The notes under the pieces were generated by a model. The model was not told the origin of the DNA, made no database searches, and saw nothing but the letters and a program-made list of their open reading frames with translations. From an uncultured Ruminococcus sp. (lineage in GTDB: Bacteria; Bacillota; Clostridia; Oscillospirales; Ruminococcaceae): a stretch of 8,704 nt of DNA. How positions within the stretch are numbered: the first letter of the stretch is position 1; the number at the start of each line of letters is the position of its first letter. The DNA lies in the NCBI GenBank assembly GCA_946188175.1, contig CAMHUJ010000048.1, positions 1-8,704 on the forward strand, read 5' to 3'. Positions 1 through 6,306 of this stretch are shown here, piece after piece. A program made the position numbers and the translations under genes.

Positions 1-1103
1 CTGTCAAGGTAGACAAGGATGACAATACCGTTACGCTTGAAAACGCTCAGTTTGCGCTGTACCGCAGCGTCAACAGTGTGGACGGTCTGATTCCGGATAT
101 CAATCCGATCAGCGGCTATGAAACCCTTACGACGGACGAAAACGGCGTGATTCCGCTGATTACGGAAAGCCTTCCGGACGGAACCTTCTTCCTGCGCGAG
201 ACGCAGTCTGCGGCAGGGTATAAACCATTTTTGCGTCCGATCCGTTTTACTATCCGCGAGAATGATGTCGTGCTGTTTGATGACACAAGCGGCGGCGCGG
301 CCATTTCCACGACAACCGTAGAGGATGGTGTCAGCGTCACAACGGTGACTGCAAACAACGGTGTCAAACTGATCAAAACAGACGGCAATGCGTATGAATG
401 CGTCCTTCAGATTCCGAACGAGAAGGATCAGCAGAATTACTACTTCGACATTGAAAAGATCATCTTTGTTGACAAAAATGTGCATGACAGCGACATGGAG
501 CAGAAGTTCATCTTCAGGGTTGATCGCTTTGCGGAAGGCACAACATCGTTCGATTATGAAAATATCCAGGCGAGTTTCTATGTCACGATGAACTGCGACC
601 GGGAGCTGACCTACACGGACGATGACAACATTCAGTATACCGCAGATGCTTCGGAATACCATTATGAACTCTATCACAATGCAACCGGCACAGACGCGCC
701 GAAATACGAATTTATTGAGTCCGGCAGTCAGGTCAGACGCACCTACAACAGTACAGATGTGTACACTTTCCCCGCCGCGATCTGGAGCGGAAGAAAAACA
801 GTTCATGTTTCCAGTAAGGGTATTTACCGTGTTTCCGAGGTGAAAGATTGGAGCACAACAGACTATGATTTCTGGAGCGGCTCCAATGTGTACAAGGGGT
901 ACGGAACACCGGTCCGGGAGGGACAGGCAGACGGCTTCGTCATCTTCGATGTCTCTGCTGTCAAGGCGGCTCAGTTCCAGAGCGCATCGACCAGCATCGG
1001 CGGAGAAACAGTGTACCGCCCGACAGCCAGCTTTACGAACAGCGAAACCGAATTTGCTTATCTGAGTTCACAAGCATATGCAGATAACAAGATTAAACGG
1101 TAA
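1..1103 (+). CDS. Surface protein with CnaB/SpaA-type domain, 3' part only
   Basis: The reading frame is open from the left edge (first whole codon at base 3), so the gene starts outside the window; the GTG near 78 is an internal valine, not a start. The first ~85 visible residues fit a CnaB/SpaA prealbumin-like repeat: it opens KVDKDDNTVTLENAQFALYR, has the turn DENGVIPL and then LRETQSAAGY, the usual E-T-x-A-x-GY signature. In this family a Lys near the first strand and a Glu in that signature (E66 counted from base 3) help form an isopeptide bond. The remaining ~270 residues are beta-rich and rich in Asp, Ser, Thr and Tyr, with no recognised domain. The protein stops at NKIKR with no LPxTG motif, membrane segment or basic sorting tail, so it is probably secreted or held by partners and not sortase-anchored by its own C-terminus. 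A TasA-like gene follows 20 nt later, suggesting one surface-structure operon. Confidence 0.8.
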   Translation, partial: VKVDKDDNTVTLENAQFALYRSVNSVDGLIPDINPISGYETLTTDENGVIPLITESLPDGTFFLRETQSAAGYKPFLRPIRFTIRENDVVLFDDTSGGAAISTTTVEDGVSVTTVTANNGVKLIKTDGNAYECVLQIPNEKDQQNYYFDIEKIIFVDKNVHDSDMEQKFIFRVDRFAEGTTSFDYENIQASFYVTMNCDRELTYTDDDNIQYTADASEYHYELYHNATGTDAPKYEFIESGSQVRRTYNSTDVYTFPAAIWSGRKTVHVSSKGIYRVSEVKDWSTTDYDFWSGSNVYKGYGTPVREGQADGFVIFDVSAVKAAQFQSASTSIGGETVYRPTASFTNSETEFAYLSSQAYADNKIKR

Positions 1104-1123
1104 TATGAAAGGAGGAGTGCTGA

Positions 1124-1825
1124 ATGAATAAGAAAAAGAAACGCACAGTTATCATCAGCAGTATCATCGCAGCACTGTTCATCACTCCTCTGATTGTGTT
1201 TGCTGTGGTGTATTACAGCAATCAGCGAAAGAACGCGTTTCAGCCTGCCAAAGCGGATATTCAGGTGAAGGAAGGCAATGAAAGCAGTGATGAGCTGAAG
1301 GATACCTATACTTGGAAGCAGGACAAGGACGACGACAATCAGCTGTTAGACAGCTATAGCATTAAGAAGCCCGTTGAGATTATTGATGTCCGCGGCAAGA
1401 ACGATGAATACCTGCGTGTGCGGTTTGTACCGGTGTGGTATGATGCTGACACTGCTGACGCGAATGTGTACGGCGGAGCAGATGATTTTTCGGATTTCAG
1501 TTATATTGATCTTGTGGGTGATGAACTGCAATTCAAAAAATCTGACAACACTACGGTATTGCTGACATTGAAGCTGTATACTGACGAGGCGAATCCGGAG
1601 AATAACTGGAACAATAGCTGGCGTTACAACGAAGCAGATCAATGCTTCTACTACAAAGGGACAATCAAATCGGGCGATATTTCTCCGACATTGCTGGCAG
1701 GAGCACAAATCTCCAAGGATGTCTTTGAAAGTTCAGATGGTTATACGCTGCATATTGAGGTGCTTGCCGATGCGATTCAGGCTGATCATCAGAACACAAT
1801 TACAACACAGCCACCCAGATGGTAA
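1124..1825 (+). CDS. TasA/camelysin-like exported protein with N-terminal signal anchor
   Basis: A 233-residue protein with a basic N-terminus (KKKKR, 3-7) and a hydrophobic segment at about 8-31, followed by NAFQPAKADIQVKEG (37-51). In the TasA/CalY family a hydrophobic signal is followed by a similar N-x-F-x-x-(x)A region where SipW-type peptidases cut and the mature beta-sandwich begins; this protein follows that layout. Further family-like signs are a YYKGTIKSGD strand-turn in the second half and a C-terminal LADAIQADHQN followed by a terminal Trp, close to the AIQA...W ending of these proteins. The start is set by AAAGGAGG at 1108-1115, 8 nt before the ATG. It lies 20 nt after the CnaB-type gene and right before a terminator, so it is the last gene of that operon. 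Likely role: extracellular fibre or matrix subunit, or partner of the large surface protein. No SipW-like peptidase is in the window. The family call is from motifs by eye. Confidence 0.65.
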   Translation: MNKKKKRTVIISSIIAALFITPLIVFAVVYYSNQRKNAFQPAKADIQVKEGNESSDELKDTYTWKQDKDDDNQLLDSYSIKKPVEIIDVRGKNDEYLRVRFVPVWYDADTADANVYGGADDFSDFSYIDLVGDELQFKKSDNTTVLLTLKLYTDEANPENNWNNSWRYNEADQCFYYKGTIKSGDISPTLLAGAQISKDVFESSDGYTLHIEVLADAIQADHQNTITTQPPRW

Positions 1826-1827
1826 AT

Positions 1828-1886
1828 AAAACAAGCGGCTGCGACAGGAAGCGATCTGCTTCCCGCGTAGCCGCTGTTTATATTTC
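1828..1886 (+). terminator. Rho-independent terminator of the surface-protein operon
   Basis: Directly after the stop at 1825. Outer arms AGCGGCT (1834-1840) and AGCCGCT (1869-1875), then GCG/CGC (1841-1843 with 1864-1866), then inner arms GGAAGC (1847-1852) and GCTTCC (1858-1863) around the loop GATCT. Small internal loops (ACA, GT) separate the stem blocks. AAAC before and GTTTATATTT after extend the stem and give a U-rich tail. Confidence 0.88.
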
Positions 1887-1900
1887 GTCTCTCCGCTGAC

Positions 1901-1926
1901 TAAATAAAATTCTCGAAACATCGAGA
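1901..1926 (-). terminator. Probable terminator of the VanZ-like gene
   Basis: Read on the minus strand, TCTCGA (1926-1921), loop TGTT and TCGAGA (1916-1911) form a 6-bp perfect stem followed by ATTTTATTTA (1910-1901). It lies about 110 nt past the minus-strand stop at 2036 and back to back with the plus-strand terminator, which fits a convergent gene pair. The stem is short, so confidence is moderate. Confidence 0.5.
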
Positions 1927-2035
1927 TAAAACAGTGTATCTGCCACCTGATTGCTTGAAGTATGGAATTCCAAAAGATTTCCCTTGATTCAATCGTTGTC
2001 AGTGCGGCTCCGGCGCCTGCATATGCAGCTGAAAG

Positions 2036-2533
2036 TCAGACGAAATGCAGCAAATGCAGGAAGCCGTAAGTAATCTTGAATATGAGCCAGCCGATCAGGC
2101 AGCCGAGGAGATTGAGCAGAATGTCATCTACATCGAAGGAGCCGAGAAAGCTCAGTACCTGCGAGAGCTCGACAAAGAGGATGATCAGCAGCACGGTGAA
2201 GCAGAACGGCTTGAGATGACGCTGCTTTGCACGATAATACGGAAGAAAGATACCTGCCGGAATAAAAATCAGGACATTGCCTGTAACCTGATTCATGATT
2301 TTGTCGTAGAGCGAAAGCTGCGCCGCTTTACGCAGAAATGGACGGATTGATTTCAGCGGGTGTAGATTGGTATAGCGCAGGACGGTCGGCAGGTAGCCGT
2401 TCAACCTTGCATTCTGAAGACGGTAGGCATGCGCGGGAACGCCCTTGGAGTAAAGCAGCAGCAGCATGACCGCGAGATAGACGCCGCAGCAGGTGCACAT
2501 AAAGAGCCTGCCGAAATGTTTTTTCTGTTCCAT
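2036..2533 (-). CDS. VanZ-family membrane protein
   Basis: A 165-residue membrane protein. Hydrophobic segments lie at about 10-28, 86-98, 110-130 and 138-160. VanZ-family landmarks occur in order: NLHPLKS (56-62, the N-L-x-P element), GNVLIFIPAGIFLP (85-98), E122-x-x-Q125, and FDVDDILLNLLG (133-144) with G148. The frame stays open for 41 more codons upstream, but the ATG at 2533 is chosen because AAAAGGA sits just before it and because the -10 box at 2569-2564 lies between this ATG and the farther start. VanZ itself gives low-level teicoplanin resistance in Tn1546 by an unknown mechanism; most chromosomal VanZ-like proteins are uncharacterised, so glycopeptide resistance should not be assumed. 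No vanHAX-type genes are nearby. It is transcribed alone, converging on the surface-protein operon. Confidence 0.85.
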   Translation of the reverse strand: MEQKKHFGRLFMCTCCGVYLAVMLLLLYSKGVPAHAYRLQNARLNGYLPTVLRYTNLHPLKSIRPFLRKAAQLSLYDKIMNQVTGNVLIFIPAGIFLPYYRAKQRHLKPFCFTVLLIILFVELSQVLSFLGSFDVDDILLNLLGCLIGWLIFKITYGFLHLLHFV

Positions 2534-2563
2534 GTGATTTTTCCTTTTCTTTGGTTTGATTCC

Positions 2564-2593
2564 ATTATAGCACAGATCAAAGTGCGATTGCAA
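2564..2593 (-). promoter_or_regulatory. Promoter of the VanZ-like gene (extended -10)
   Basis: On the minus strand TTGCAA (2593-2588, 4 of 6 match to the -35 consensus), an 18-nt spacer, then a perfect TATAAT (2569-2564) preceded by TGC, i.e. an extended -10. Transcription would start near 2557, giving a leader of about 24 nt with an AAGGA ribosome site before the ATG at 2533. Confidence 0.72.
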
Positions 2594-2961
2594 GGAAATG
2601 CACATGAAGATTCTATGAGTTTTTTCTCCGGCGGGGCAGGCAGCGCCTGCATGCATTGATCTAAAGTTCTCAGGATGCGCATTTGCAAAATCATTCTTAA
2701 CGCGCTTCTTTCTACCTTCTCCTTCCTCCTTTTTCTCAACAACCGTAAATGAAAAGTAACTGCTCTCCGCTTGCTTTTTGCGGGATAATGTGCTATTAAG
2801 CGAGCGGTTTATTGCGGCACGACAGATCTAGCAGAAAAGCACGCTATATTGCCAAAATCAGCTCGGATAGACAAATCAGCTTATCCAATTTTAATGTGGT
2901 TTTCAGCCAATTCGTTGACCAAAAGTTGCCCATATTACAACAAGACAAGCGAATATATCGT
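2594..2961. other. Non-coding AT-rich gap, no gene recognised
   Basis: About 370 nt between the VanZ promoter and the orphan terminator. Short frames exist on both strands but none has a convincing start with ribosome site plus recognisable protein. A purine-rich run (AAAAAGGAGGAAGGAGAAGG on the minus strand, about 2733-2714) looks like a ribosome site but has no well-spaced start: the first ATG lies some 20 nt on, and its frame runs through the VanZ promoter. No tRNA, CRISPR repeat or insertion-sequence end was seen. It may hold a small RNA or gene remains ending at 2962-2996. Confidence 0.4.
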
Positions 2962-2996
2962 AAACGGTGCACAGGACAGAACTGTGTGCCGTTTTT
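2962..2996 (+). terminator. Strong terminator with no visible upstream gene
   Basis: Arms 2962-2974 (AAACGGTGCACAG) and 2982-2994 (CTGTGTGCCGTTT) form a 13-bp stem with two G-U pairs around the loop GACAGAA, and the 3' side runs into TTTTTGTATTT. The orientation with the better U-tract is plus. The nearest plus-strand gene upstream ends at 1825 and already has its own terminator, so this one either ends an unseen transcript or shields the promoter at 3070 from read-through. Confidence 0.75.
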
Positions 2997-3069
2997 GTAT
3001 TTGATAAAGATATTTTTGAAAGCACAGAACAATTCTTTTGCACCATATTATAGATATTTACTAATTTTG

Positions 3070-3098
3070 TTGACATTAATATGCAAAAGTGGTATAAT
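3070..3098 (+). promoter_or_regulatory. Perfect sigma-A consensus promoter of the four-gene operon
   Basis: TTGACA (3070-3075), a 17-nt spacer and TATAAT (3093-3098): both hexamers match the housekeeping consensus at every base with ideal spacing. Start of transcription is expected near 3105, giving a leader of about 70 nt before the ATG at 3177. Such an unweakened promoter would be very active unless repressed. Confidence 0.9.
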
Positions 3099-3121
3099 AA
3101 AACATATTGTTATACCATTTT
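3085..3121. promoter_or_regulatory. Inverted repeat over -10 and start site, candidate operator
   Basis: Perfect 8-bp arms TGGTATAA (3090-3097) and TTATACCA (3110-3117) are separated by 12 nt; AAAA (3085-3088) and TTTT (3118-3121) extend the symmetry with one unpaired base on the left (G3089). Arm centres are 20 bp apart, two helical turns, as expected for a dimeric repressor. The left arm includes the -10 box and the right arm lies just past the expected start, so bound protein would block RNA polymerase. The binding protein is unknown and no classic regulator is encoded in the window. Confidence 0.6.
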
Positions 3122-3176
3122 GAGGATTCATATGTGAGAAACAAATAAGCGGGCTGGATATTGCCGGAGATGCAGA

Positions 3177-3521
3177 ATGAAGACTTCAGACTATGAGAGC
3201 CGATGCGGAAACTGTCATGCCTACATGATAAAAAGTGATCTGTTCTGTCGGTACTGCGGAACAAAACGGGGCGATGGTGCATTTGAACCGTTTGATGAAT
3301 TGGAGTTTGTTCAATATGCTTATGGACCGCCAATCAAAACAAGATTCAAATGTGATGCCTGTGAACACAACTGGGAAACAACTGTATTTGGCGGCGATGA
3401 CTCCAGGTTCTGTCCGCATTGCGGAAAAAATGCCCTACAGAAAGTTGAAAGAACAATACTAAACTTTGAGGATGCGTTTTCATTACCTAACGAGGAGGAT
3501 TCGGTGCCGGATACCGAATAA
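3177..3521 (+). CDS. Double zinc-ribbon protein, first gene of the operon
   Basis: A 114-residue protein with two Cys4 zinc-binding sites: C10-x2-C13 with C24-x2-C27 (ending CRYCGTK), and C59-x2-C62 with C79-x2-C82 (ending CPHCGK). Between them lies an acidic/aromatic linker with YAYGPP (47-52). The tail after residue 95 is acidic (NEEDSVPDTE). There is no signal peptide or membrane segment, so it is cytoplasmic. The start is supported by GGAG at 3166-3169, 7 nt before the ATG. Zinc ribbons of this kind bind nucleic acid or partner proteins, or act as redox/metal sensors; sequence alone cannot decide, and the lack of a helix-turn-helix argues against a classical repressor. It directly follows the consensus promoter and lies 9 nt before the next gene, with tandem TAA-TAG stops. 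Confidence 0.85.
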   Translation: MKTSDYESRCGNCHAYMIKSDLFCRYCGTKRGDGAFEPFDELEFVQYAYGPPIKTRFKCDACEHNWETTVFGGDDSRFCPHCGKNALQKVERTILNFEDAFSLPNEEDSVPDTE

Positions 3522-3530
3522 TAGAAGAAT

Positions 3531-4367
3531 ATGAATACAGATTTATCAGAAAAGAATGTAGTGCCTGAACTTTCAATACCGCCTATCGTATTCGATTTGT
3601 TATCTGACGAATACGCGGAAAAGCTGCAGCAGGCTGTCGGGATGATCCGACTGGTACGCGATGTTGCTTCTAAACGAAAAACTGTAATGGACGCGCTGGC
3701 AGAAATCGGCATTACCTCTGATACTGTTGCTGAAAAGATACAGGGTGTTCTGAACAACTCGGAATCCGGCTTCCTGAATGCACTTGCCGGAACAGATTTC
3801 ACAAGGGATCTGGTCGGTGCTGCACAGGACATTGGTACAACGCTGCACGGCTTTTTCACCGGATCAATGTCACAGGAAGAATGCGTGGAAGCGCTCTTTG
3901 ACCGCGGCTTTGAAGAAATCAATAATGCGATCAAGCATACGCTGAGCGTCATTGATGTCCCAAGTCATGTTCCGGCACCCCTCACCAAACTTCTTGACGC
4001 AACCGGCGCAACATTTTGCTATGAAGCCTTTGAATATGTGGTCAATGAGGTAGCCGATTCGCTGAAAGAAGCGCGTGCAGCAACGCGTGAGCGTGTTCTG
4101 ATTGAACAACAATGCGCAGAATTGCTCGCCGAAATGATGCAGGCAAGAGAAGAAATGCGCCAGCTGACAGAACAGTATTTCAAAGATCATTATGAAGCCA
4201 TAGAAGCTGGATTTTCCGCGATCGACCGCGCGATTCTGCATGACGATATTGATGGCTTCATTCAGGGAAATACGATGCTTCAGGAGATGCTCGGATATCA
4301 GCAGCAGTTCCGTAATATGGATGAATTTGATGCGCTCATGGATTCCGATGAAGCGTTTAAGCTGTGA
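3531..4367 (+). CDS. Alpha-helical protein of unknown function, second gene of the operon
   Basis: I do not recognise a named family for this 278-residue protein. It appears almost wholly helical, acidic and soluble: no signal peptide and no clear membrane span. The part around residues 178-225 is rich in Glu, Gln, Arg and Ala (KEARAATRERVLIEQQCAEL) and likely forms a coiled coil; it is followed by a region with DDIDGFIQGN and a C-terminal FDALMDSDEAFKL that read like conserved motifs. The ATG has only a weak ribosome site (AGAAG, 3 nt away), and the upstream gene ends 9 nt before it, so translation may depend on ribosomes arriving from the zinc-ribbon gene; GAGGAGGA at 3492-3499 inside that gene could help. 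A GTG at 3504 in the same frame meets a stop after five codons and is not usable. Position suggests it works with the TerB-like and glycine-zipper products. Confidence 0.78.
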   Translation: MNTDLSEKNVVPELSIPPIVFDLLSDEYAEKLQQAVGMIRLVRDVASKRKTVMDALAEIGITSDTVAEKIQGVLNNSESGFLNALAGTDFTRDLVGAAQDIGTTLHGFFTGSMSQEECVEALFDRGFEEINNAIKHTLSVIDVPSHVPAPLTKLLDATGATFCYEAFEYVVNEVADSLKEARAATRERVLIEQQCAELLAEMMQAREEMRQLTEQYFKDHYEAIEAGFSAIDRAILHDDIDGFIQGNTMLQEMLGYQQQFRNMDEFDALMDSDEAFKL

Positions 4368-4382
4368 AAGGAGAAAAGAATC

Positions 4383-5060
4383 ATGGCAACTATCAAGGAT
4401 ATGGCAAGCGGCGTTGCCGATAAAGCCGGTACTGCACTCGGAAAGGTTCATGACCTTGTAAAGCCGATGAAAAAATCAGAGCATGAGATCATCCGGCCAT
4501 CATTTACGGAAGGTAATATCTCCCCAAAAGCAGCGATCATGATGATGTACTATCTGATTGCACTTGACAGTGAAGTTTCAGAAGACGAAATGAAGCAGTT
4601 TGATGAAATGGGCATGGCGATTGATTCCATGTATCTGCACATGAAACAGACATTTATCAGCGAGTGCAGAAAGCAGATAGATAAGGCGATAGATCCGGAA
4701 GATTACTATGATGTCATTCAGGAGGGCGCTGAATATGCGCTGACGCATATCCCTCGTTCCAAATTCTCGGAAATCACGCCGAAGCTGCTGCTGTGGAATC
4801 TGCTTGTAATTGCGCAAAGTGATCATGATTATGCGGAAATTGAGCGGAAATTCCTGAAATTCACCGCACGTAAGCTGGACATTGATAAAAGCGTATTTCT
4901 GGAAATGGAGCAAACGATCCAGACGCTGCAAATGCTCGATGCTGAAATGGAATGGCTGAAAACAACTGATCGTCCCTATGCCGTGATTGAAAAGATGGTA
5001 AAGGAACTGGAGAAACGTCAGCAGATCATCCGGAAAAGCATTGCCGCATTGATTGCATGA
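4383..5060 (+). CDS. TerB-like protein with duplicated acidic metal-site motif
   Basis: A 225-residue, mostly helical cytoplasmic protein. Two stretches share one acidic pattern: YLIALDSEVSEDE (57-69, with D62, E64, E67, E69) and VIAQSDHDYAEIE (142-154, with D147, D149, E152, E154), i.e. D-x-[DE]-x-x-E-x-E after a hydrophobic helix. TerB-fold proteins are built from two such helical halves with acidic metal-binding residues, and TerB-like domains occur in tellurite-resistance and wider stress or phage-defence gene sets. The basic/Gly-Ala N-terminus (1-31) may be a flexible or membrane-contacting tail, and the C-terminal 40 residues look like a coiled coil (EKMVKELEKRQQIIRKS). AAAGGAG at 4367-4373, overlapping the previous stop, sets the start. 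Identification is by pattern, not by search; it is not the classic TerB and no TerC/TerD/TerZ genes are nearby. Confidence 0.65.
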   Translation: MATIKDMASGVADKAGTALGKVHDLVKPMKKSEHEIIRPSFTEGNISPKAAIMMMYYLIALDSEVSEDEMKQFDEMGMAIDSMYLHMKQTFISECRKQIDKAIDPEDYYDVIQEGAEYALTHIPRSKFSEITPKLLLWNLLVIAQSDHDYAEIERKFLKFTARKLDIDKSVFLEMEQTIQTLQMLDAEMEWLKTTDRPYAVIEKMVKELEKRQQIIRKSIAALIA

Positions 5061-5066
5061 AAGGAG
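5061..5066 (+). promoter_or_regulatory. Ribosome site fixing the start of the glycine-zipper gene
   Basis: AAGGAG begins one base after the TerB-like stop (5058-5060) and lies 7 nt before the ATG at 5074. The frame extends back to a TTG at 5053, but that start would lie upstream of this site, so the ATG is preferred. Confidence 0.8.
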
Positions 5067-5073
5067 TAACACC

Positions 5074-6108
5074 ATGCCGTTACCTTTGTTATTTATCGGA
5101 ATCGCTGCCGCAACCGGTACGATCGGTGTCGGAAAGTCCGTCAAGGCTGTTGCAAATACACGCGAAGCAAAAACGATCAATCAGGATGCAAATGCCAGCA
5201 TAGATGATGCCAAAGAAGCACTTGAAACGCAGCGCGATCTCTGCCGGGAATCATTGGAGAATTTAGGTAAAGAGAAACTGTTTATCCTTAATTCAAGTGT
5301 GCAGAGCTTTATTCAGACGTTTCAGCAGATCAAAAACATTGATTTTCAGGCATCCGAAGGCCTGGACGAGCTCAACAAGATGCCGCTGGATCATAAAGAG
5401 TTTGAAGAATTGAAGGAAATGGGCAATTTTGCAATGAATATTGCAAAGGGCGCGACTGTCGGAACGATGGGCGGCGCTCTGACAGCAATCGGCGCATACA
5501 GTGCCGCATCTACATTTGCCGCTGCTTCAACCGGCACAGCAATCGCGACGCTGAGCGGTGCAGCTGCGACCAATGCAACGCTTGCATTCTTTGGCGGCGG
5601 CTCTCTTGCTGTCGGAGGACTTGGTATGGCAGGCGGAACCGCAGTGCTCGGCGGACTGGTCGCCGGTCCGGCTCTATGCGTAATGGGCTTAATTACTGAT
5701 GCAAAAGCGAAGAAAGATCTGGAAAATGCCAAAGCGAATCAGGCACAGTCTCAGGTGATCTGCGAGGAACTGCATCAGAATGCGCTTGTATGTGAAGCAA
5801 TCCGCAGACGCTGCTATATGTTCTATACTCTGCTTGCAAGGCTGGATGCATATTTCCTGCCGCTGGTATATCGCATGGAAGATATTGTCGCAAATGAGGG
5901 CGAGGATTATCGGGCATATAAGCCAGAATCAAAGAAAGCGATTGCTGCCTGTGCATCTGCTGTCAGTAGTATCAAAGCAGTATTGGATACTCCGCTGCTG
6001 ACAGAGGAGGGTGATCTGACGGAAGAATCTGAAACAGTTGCGCTGCAGATTGATGGGGAATTTCAGCGTGATAGGTTAGTTGGAAGCAGGTTCATGAAAT
6101 CCTCTTGA
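5074..6108 (+). CDS. Glycine-zipper membrane protein, fourth gene of the operon
   Basis: A 344-residue protein. A short hydrophobic N-terminus (about 3-23, ending GTIGVGKSVK) is followed by a helical charged region (28-115, likely coiled coil) containing NLGKEKLFILN and KNIDF. Residues 126-208 form a long Gly/Ala/Ser/Thr-rich hydrophobic block with GxxxG-like spacing: GALTAIGAYSAAS, STGTAIATLSGAAATNATLA, then FFGGGSLAVGGLGMAGGTAV and GGLVAGPALCVMG. Such glycine zippers pack membrane helices closely and occur in pore-forming or membrane-remodelling proteins. The C-terminal 135 residues are again helical and soluble-looking. I know similar uncharacterised proteins in many gut bacteria, sometimes loosely annotated as chemotaxis proteins, but no chemoreceptor signalling domain is visible here. 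GVGKS at 18-22 resembles part of a P-loop, but without the preceding G-x4 and other GTPase motifs it is not taken as one. Likely the membrane effector or anchor of the operon. Confidence 0.75.
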   Translation: MPLPLLFIGIAAATGTIGVGKSVKAVANTREAKTINQDANASIDDAKEALETQRDLCRESLENLGKEKLFILNSSVQSFIQTFQQIKNIDFQASEGLDELNKMPLDHKEFEELKEMGNFAMNIAKGATVGTMGGALTAIGAYSAASTFAAASTGTAIATLSGAAATNATLAFFGGGSLAVGGLGMAGGTAVLGGLVAGPALCVMGLITDAKAKKDLENAKANQAQSQVICEELHQNALVCEAIRRRCYMFYTLLARLDAYFLPLVYRMEDIVANEGEDYRAYKPESKKAIAACASAVSSIKAVLDTPLLTEEGDLTEESETVALQIDGEFQRDRLVGSRFMKSS

Positions 6109-6306
6109 TCATGTTACATCATTGATATTGCTGAGGCTAAAACGATACCCCTGCAACCATGCATTGCAGGACGAGCTTTCAAAACACGAAGGCATGAGAA
6201 TCACAATGCGAAAATCAAATCAAGCGCAAGGGGATCTCATATCTAGTCGAGAAGGAGCACACGCGGCAAGATGACGAAGAATCAGATTATATGTTGGGGG
6301 TGACAC
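6109..6306. other. Intergenic gap with one short hairpin, no promoter seen
   Basis: 198 nt between the glycine-zipper gene and the next coding pair. It contains a perfect 7-bp stem CCTGCAA (6150-6156) / TTGCAGG (6164-6170) with loop CCATGCA, but no U-tract follows, so termination would be weak. I found no good -35/-10 pair. A 10-codon frame at 6271-6303 (ATG to TGA) ends 3 nt before the next start but lacks a well-spaced ribosome site. Confidence 0.45.

Noticed and set aside
2401..2742. 113-codon minus-strand frame after a strong purine-rich ribosome-like run
   Set aside because: It runs across the VanZ promoter and into the VanZ gene in another frame, its first ATG is badly spaced, and the product resembles nothing known to me.
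2812..3123. 103-codon plus-strand frame
   Set aside because: It reads through the 2962-2996 hairpin and the consensus promoter, has no ribosome site, and its composition looks like translated AT-rich non-coding DNA.
3320..3952. 210-codon minus-strand frame, and similar ones at 3870-4451 and 4578-5180
   Set aside because: All lie opposite operon genes that have ribosome sites and tight spacing on the plus strand. The minus products are low-complexity (Ser- or Phe/Leu-rich) with no motifs.
5125..5139. GVGKS near the N-terminus of the glycine-zipper protein as a P-loop
   Set aside because: A Walker A needs G-x4-G-K-[ST]; here the upstream glycine spacing (G15-TIG-V-G-K) is poor, it lies at the end of a hydrophobic helix, and no Walker B or GTPase motifs follow.
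6150..6170. 7-bp hairpin as terminator of the four-gene operon
   Set aside because: The stem is perfect but it is followed by ACGAGCTTTC, not a U-tract, so it does not meet the usual pattern for a rho-independent terminator.
6271..6303. 10-codon frame ahead of the helicase partner, as a leader peptide
   Set aside because: The AAGGAG at 6252-6257 is 13 nt from its ATG, which is too far for a confident start, and there is no codon pattern or attenuator structure to support it.
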